From: Roseibium hamelinense
GTDB lineage: Bacteria > Pseudomonadota > Alphaproteobacteria > Rhizobiales > Stappiaceae
Assembly: GCF_007830545.1 (NCBI RefSeq)
Contig: NZ_VLLF01000008.1
Span: 222,090-286,089 of the forward strand
Length of the DNA: 64,000 nt
Direction of reading: 5' to 3'
Shown here one piece after another: positions 61,172 to 64,000 of this stretch. Made by a program: the position numbers and the translations under genes. Each line of letters opens with the position of its first letter. The first letter of the stretch is position 1. A model generated the notes under the pieces. That model saw only the letters and a list, made by a program, of their open reading frames with translations, was not told the DNA's origin and did not search any database.

Positions 61172-61220
61172 CACATCCCGTTCCTTATTCTGTTCTGCAG
61201 TACCTGCGAAAGCACTCAAA

Positions 61221-61763
61221 GTGACACCTGCACTCATAGCTCTTGGCTCAAACCTCGGTGACCGCCGCAGTCAAATGATCGCGGGCCTGAAACAACTTTC
61301 GACATTGATCAGGACACGGGTTGTCGATGTATCACCACTGTATGAAACAGCACCGGTTGGCGGCCCTGACAACCAAGGCGCCTATTTGAACGCTGCCGCG
61401 CTTGTTGAGACACATCTTGATCCGAAATCATTGCTTGAAGAGCTGCAAAAGATTGAAAAAGCACAGCGCCGCGAACGGATCGTGCGTTGGGGCCCGCGCA
61501 CACTCGATCTCGATATATTGGTTTATGGTGACCTCGTTACGGACGACGAAGATCTGACACTGCCGCATCCGCGCATGCACGATCGGCGGTTTGTGATGGT
61601 GCCGGCCGCAGACATTGCCGCGGATTACATCCATCCGGGCCTCAACCAAACCATGGGTGCGCTGCTTGCCGCGCTTCCCGTGGAGCCCGGCGATTTGACC
61701 GCGGTAGAGGCGGACTGGGGGTGTTCGTTTATTCATCCAACAACCACAGAAAAAGCGACCTGA
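61221..61763 (+). CDS. folK: Hydroxymethyldihydropterin pyrophosphokinase FolK
   Basis: A 180-residue kinase that transfers diphosphate to 6-hydroxymethyldihydropterin. Motifs are LIALGSNLGDRRSQM, PLYETAPVGGPDNQGAYLNAA and WGPRTLDLDILVYGD, with LPHPRMHDRRFVMVPAADI near the end. The GTG at 61221 fits the domain edge; the frame is open from 61122, overlapping folB. It makes the substrate for dihydropteroate synthase, but the DHPS encoded next is divergent. Confidence 0.92.
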   Translation: MTPALIALGSNLGDRRSQMIAGLKQLSTLIRTRVVDVSPLYETAPVGGPDNQGAYLNAAALVETHLDPKSLLEELQKIEKAQRRERIVRWGPRTLDLDILVYGDLVTDDEDLTLPHPRMHDRRFVMVPAADIAADYIHPGLNQTMGALLAALPVEPGDLTAVEADWGCSFIHPTTTEKAT

Positions 61764-61764
61764 C

Positions 61765-62649
61765 ATGATTTCTGCCGACCGTTTATTGCCTCTTTGGACC
61801 AAGTATCAAGACGCTCTAGAAGCGCCAGTCCGTAGCTTCGAATTTCCAAGGTTTAAGAAACGGTTTGAAGACCGCACTTACCAAATGGGTGTCCTGAACC
61901 TGTCGCCCGACAGCAGCTACCGAGAGACCGTTTGCCACACATTCGAAGCAGCGCTCTATCGCGGAAAGCGCATGACCCTTGAAGGTGCAGCGATGGTAGA
62001 CGTTGGTGGCGAATCGACCGGTGAAACCGCCGAAATAGTTGCTGTGGCACGACAGATCGATCGCATGCGCCCGGTTGTTGCTGCTCTTGCGTCTGAAAAC
62101 ATTCTGGTCTCGGTTGAAACCTATCACCCTGAAGTTGCTGCAGCGCTGCTTGAGGCTGGTGCCGGGGTTGTGAATCTGACCGGCAGGGTAGATGACCGGT
62201 CCTTTTATGAAATGATCGCAAAGCACGAGGCCGGTTTAATCCTGTGCTACACGCCTGGCGAAAATGCCCGGTCGAGTGATGTATTGCCGCCAGCCGACGA
62301 CATATTCGATCACCAATTGGTGTTTTTTAAAGAACGGCTCAGTCTCGCAGAGGCGGCTGGCATTGAAAGACTTTGGGTCGATCCCGGGTTCGGTTTTGCG
62401 CTCAATCTGCCTGACAGCCCTGACCGGATCCGGTACCAGACTGACAGCATTCTGCAGTCTTTCCGTCTGCGGCAACTTGGATGGCCTGTCACGGTTCAGT
62501 TGACCGGCGCTGTCTATCTATTCCGGGACGAAGTTCGCGTTGCTCAGACGAGCGCCGCGACAATTGCCTTAATGTCGAAGGCCAATCTCGTGCGCAGCCA
62601 TGAAGTGCCACGGGTGCAGCCGGTTTTAAATCTTCAAGACTACGCCTGA
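61765..62649 (+). CDS. Divergent dihydropteroate-synthase-like protein
   Basis: A 294-residue TIM-barrel protein of the DHPS/pterin-binding family. Retained landmarks are MGVLNLSPDS (Asn45), MVDVGGEST (Asp79), VVNL (Asn137), DPGFGF (Asp206) and RSHEV (Arg277, His279). Lost are the Arg of GGESTRPG (Gly86 here), the Asp of SVDT (Glu118) and the whole SRK motif (QLTGAV at 245-250), which bind diphosphate, pterin and p-aminobenzoate in true DHPS. It may act on another pterin or acceptor, or be a regulatory relative. It starts right after folK and runs into a pteridine-reductase-like gene. Confidence 0.78.
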   Translation: MISADRLLPLWTKYQDALEAPVRSFEFPRFKKRFEDRTYQMGVLNLSPDSSYRETVCHTFEAALYRGKRMTLEGAAMVDVGGESTGETAEIVAVARQIDRMRPVVAALASENILVSVETYHPEVAAALLEAGAGVVNLTGRVDDRSFYEMIAKHEAGLILCYTPGENARSSDVLPPADDIFDHQLVFFKERLSLAEAAGIERLWVDPGFGFALNLPDSPDRIRYQTDSILQSFRLRQLGWPVTVQLTGAVYLFRDEVRVAQTSAATIALMSKANLVRSHEVPRVQPVLNLQDYA

Positions 62650-62674
62650 AATACATAGTCGTCCGGAGACGCAG

Positions 62675-63430
62675 ATGAGCAACAAAAACATAGCGTTGGT
62701 CACAGGTGCGGGAAAAAGACTTGGTAAAGTGATTGCCCAAGGGTTGGCGGACAGTGGCTATGCCGTAGGGCTGCACTTCAACTCTTCGGCCGGCGGCGCG
62801 CAGCAGCTTTATGATCAAATCCGTGCCGACGGAGGCGAGGCGGCGCTTTTGCAAAAAGATCTCAGCCAGCCACAGCACGCCGGGCAGTTGATTTCCGAAA
62901 CATCGCAAGCCTTGGGCGGTCCGGTCACTTTGCTGATTAACTCCGCGTCCGCGTTCAACACCGACGCGTTGGGAGATCTGAGTCTCGATAGTTGGCAATT
63001 CTTGATGAACGTAAATGCTGCTGCACCGGTGTTTCTCATGCAGGCCTTTGCGGCGCAGGAGGGTCTGGATTCGGGCGGATGCATTATTAACATCCTGGAC
63101 ACGCAAATGACTTCGCCGTCGCCGGAGCGGTTCAGTTATTTTTGCAGCAAATATGCACTTGATGGTGCGACGAGGCTTGCCGCTTATGATCTCGGGCCGC
63201 GAGGAATTCGAGTGAATGCGATCGCACCAGGATTGATACTGCCAAGCGACCAGACCCAGGAAAACTTCGATAGCCGCCAAAAGCTGACCCCCTTGGGGCC
63301 GGGGCTTGGTCCGGAACATGTTATTCAGGCTGTCCACTACCTTTGTGAAGCTGACCAGGTAACAGGTCACACCCTCGTTGTTGACGCTGGTCAGCGCCTA
63401 ATGGGGTTCGGCAACGCTCCAATTGGATAA
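62675..63430 (+). CDS. Pteridine-reductase-like (FolM/PTR1-type) short-chain dehydrogenase
   Basis: A 251-residue SDR. The NADPH motif is TGAGKRLGK, with the Arg typical of PTR1/FolM. The catalytic set is Asp142 (INILDTQMT), Tyr155 and Lys159 (YFCSK); Asp in place of the usual Ser is the mark of pteridine reductases. The C-terminal LTPLGPGLGPEHVIQAVHYL and TGHTLVVDAGQRL complete the fold. It probably reduces a dihydropterin or dihydrofolate, giving a tetrahydro cofactor. It lies 25 bases after the DHPS-like gene. Confidence 0.82.
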   Translation: MSNKNIALVTGAGKRLGKVIAQGLADSGYAVGLHFNSSAGGAQQLYDQIRADGGEAALLQKDLSQPQHAGQLISETSQALGGPVTLLINSASAFNTDALGDLSLDSWQFLMNVNAAAPVFLMQAFAAQEGLDSGGCIINILDTQMTSPSPERFSYFCSKYALDGATRLAAYDLGPRGIRVNAIAPGLILPSDQTQENFDSRQKLTPLGPGLGPEHVIQAVHYLCEADQVTGHTLVVDAGQRLMGFGNAPIG

Positions 63431-63528
63431 TTGGCAGCAATCCACGGCTTTGCCGCCTAACAACTCGTTAATATTCACAGGCCCGGAAAAGCAGCGATAT
63501 TTTTCTCGAGAAAAACCCAAAAAGTTAG

Positions 63529-63557
63529 TTGACGCATTTGGTGTGTGGTCCTATAAC
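63529..63557 (+). promoter_or_regulatory. rRNA operon promoter (-35 TTGACG, -10 TATAAC)
   Basis: TTGACG (63529-63534) and TATAAC (63552-63557) are separated by exactly 17 bases and lie about 400 bases before the 16S start, typical of alphaproteobacterial rrn operons. Confidence 0.75.
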
Positions 63558-63956
63558 CCGGCTCATCGACGGCGGCAACGTCGCTGGCGACAGGGTTTTG
63601 CGCTCTTAATTCCAGAAAATTGGTCATTTTGGCCGGATCGAACGGTTCGGCGAGTGGTTGGTTTTCGCTTAAGGTTGAGGGTTGTGTCCTAGGGATTTTG
63701 TCCCTGTTCTTTGACAATTTGGTATTGAAGGAAGGGAAGCGTGGACGGCGTTGCTCTTGCGGTTCTGGGGTATTTATCCTGGGATGTTTTAAGAGTTACG
63801 CAGGTACGCTGATCTTTCAAACAAGGAAGCCGATTGGCTTGGGGTTTTAGGGCCTTGAGTTAGTTGAGCTCTTGTTAATTCACGGTCGCAGAGATGCGAT
63901 TGTTTGAGTGCTTTATAGCGATTGATTAAAGCAGCCTGTGATTGGACTTTTAAGTT
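63558..63956 (+). other. rRNA leader with boxA-like element
   Basis: The transcribed leader of the rRNA operon. TGTTCTTTGACAAT (63705-63718) matches the boxA-like antitermination element of alphaproteobacterial leaders. No protein gene is supported; open frames here are chance. Confidence 0.7.
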
Positions 63957-64000
63957 AAACCTGAGAGTTTGATCCTGGCTCAGAACGAACGCTGGCGGCA
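63957..64000 (+). rRNA. rrs: 16S ribosomal RNA, 5' end (partial)
   Basis: The sequence AGAGTTTGATCCTGGCTCAG at 63964-63983 is the universal 5' part of 16S rRNA, continuing GAACGAACGCTGGCGGCA to the window edge. Counting back from it puts the mature 5' end near 63957. The gene continues beyond the window. Confidence 0.97.

Noticed and set aside
63423..63850. Small frames after the SDR gene
   Set aside because: They lie in the rRNA promoter and leader, which explain the sequence.
1..64000. tRNA genes, CRISPR arrays, complete insertion sequences
   Set aside because: Looked through the intergenic gaps for T-arm signatures, regularly spaced repeats and intact transposases and saw none other than the Tn3 relic.

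Overview
The window reads as one stretch of the main chromosome of an alphaproteobacterium. The last 44 bases are the start of a 16S rRNA gene whose opening (AGAGTTTGATCC, then GAACGAACGCTGG) is typical of Alphaproteobacteria. Base composition is moderate in GC, and the gene families (LysR-rich catabolic islands, BKACE, bioMNY, a haem/iron-sulphur adenylate cyclase) suit a metabolically versatile, probably marine member of the Hyphomicrobiales such as a Roseibium/Labrenzia/Stappia relative. That placement is inference.

Layout. 1-3.9 kb: the 3' part of a GMC oxidoreductase, then modABC (molybdate uptake). 4.2-5.6 kb: a DUF1062 protein and a YceI protein. 5.8-8.3 kb: thiOSGE (thiamine thiazole branch and coupling). 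8.3-11.1 kb: an orphan PGM1-like ATP-grasp ligase and a DUF2520 protein. 11.2-16.7 kb: a phosphonate island (phnX, FAD amine oxidase, LysR) with an SLC13-type and an MFS transporter. 16.9-23.3 kb: an aldehyde dehydrogenase, a 3-hydroxyisobutyrate-dehydrogenase-like enzyme, two LysR regulators, a gamma-butyrobetaine-hydroxylase-like dioxygenase and a class II aldolase. 23.3-28.2 kb: a secreted GH3 enzyme and a signalling block (receiver, ethylene-receptor-like pseudokinase, REC-GGDEF-EAL). 28.4-30.9 kb: an HTH-citrate synthase interrupted at a slippery heptamer, a PEP mutase/isocitrate lyase family enzyme and an SCP2 protein. 31-39.5 kb: an IlvD/Edd dehydratase, a Dpp-type ABC importer and an ArgE-like deacetylase. 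39.5-42.2 kb: the haem/2Fe-2S adenylate cyclase, an ArsC-like protein and a lipoprotein peptidase. 42.4-46.7 kb: aminotransferase-BKACE-purU with a LysR regulator and a small DUF1127-like protein. 46.7-47.3 kb: debris of a membrane protein gene. 47.3-56 kb: a nine-gene cobalamin uptake operon (btuB, btuF, btuC, btuD, an unknown gene, exbB, exbD, exbD, tonB) under a cobalamin riboswitch. 56.1-56.9 kb: a decayed Tn3-family transposase. 57-60.5 kb: a MocR regulator with bioMNY (biotin uptake). 60.8-63.4 kb: folB, folK, a strongly divergent dihydropteroate-synthase-like gene and a pteridine-reductase-like SDR. 63.4-64 kb: rRNA promoter, leader and 16S start.

The strongest leads for something not yet described are: (1) the ethylene-receptor-like protein that has lost its copper ligands, its phospho-histidine and its ATP-site asparagine, yet sits next to a receiver protein and a GGDEF/EAL protein whose own receiver has Glu in place of Asp; (2) the folB-folK-DHPS-like-PTR1-like cluster, where the DHPS-like enzyme lacks key active-site residues; (3) the DNA-binding citrate synthase whose two halves join exactly at A_AAA_AAG, the classic bacterial -1 frameshift heptamer; (4) the 357-residue unknown protein locked inside the B12 operon; (5) the orphan peptide-ligase-like ATP-grasp gene. 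All statements rest on reading the sequence; no database search was run.
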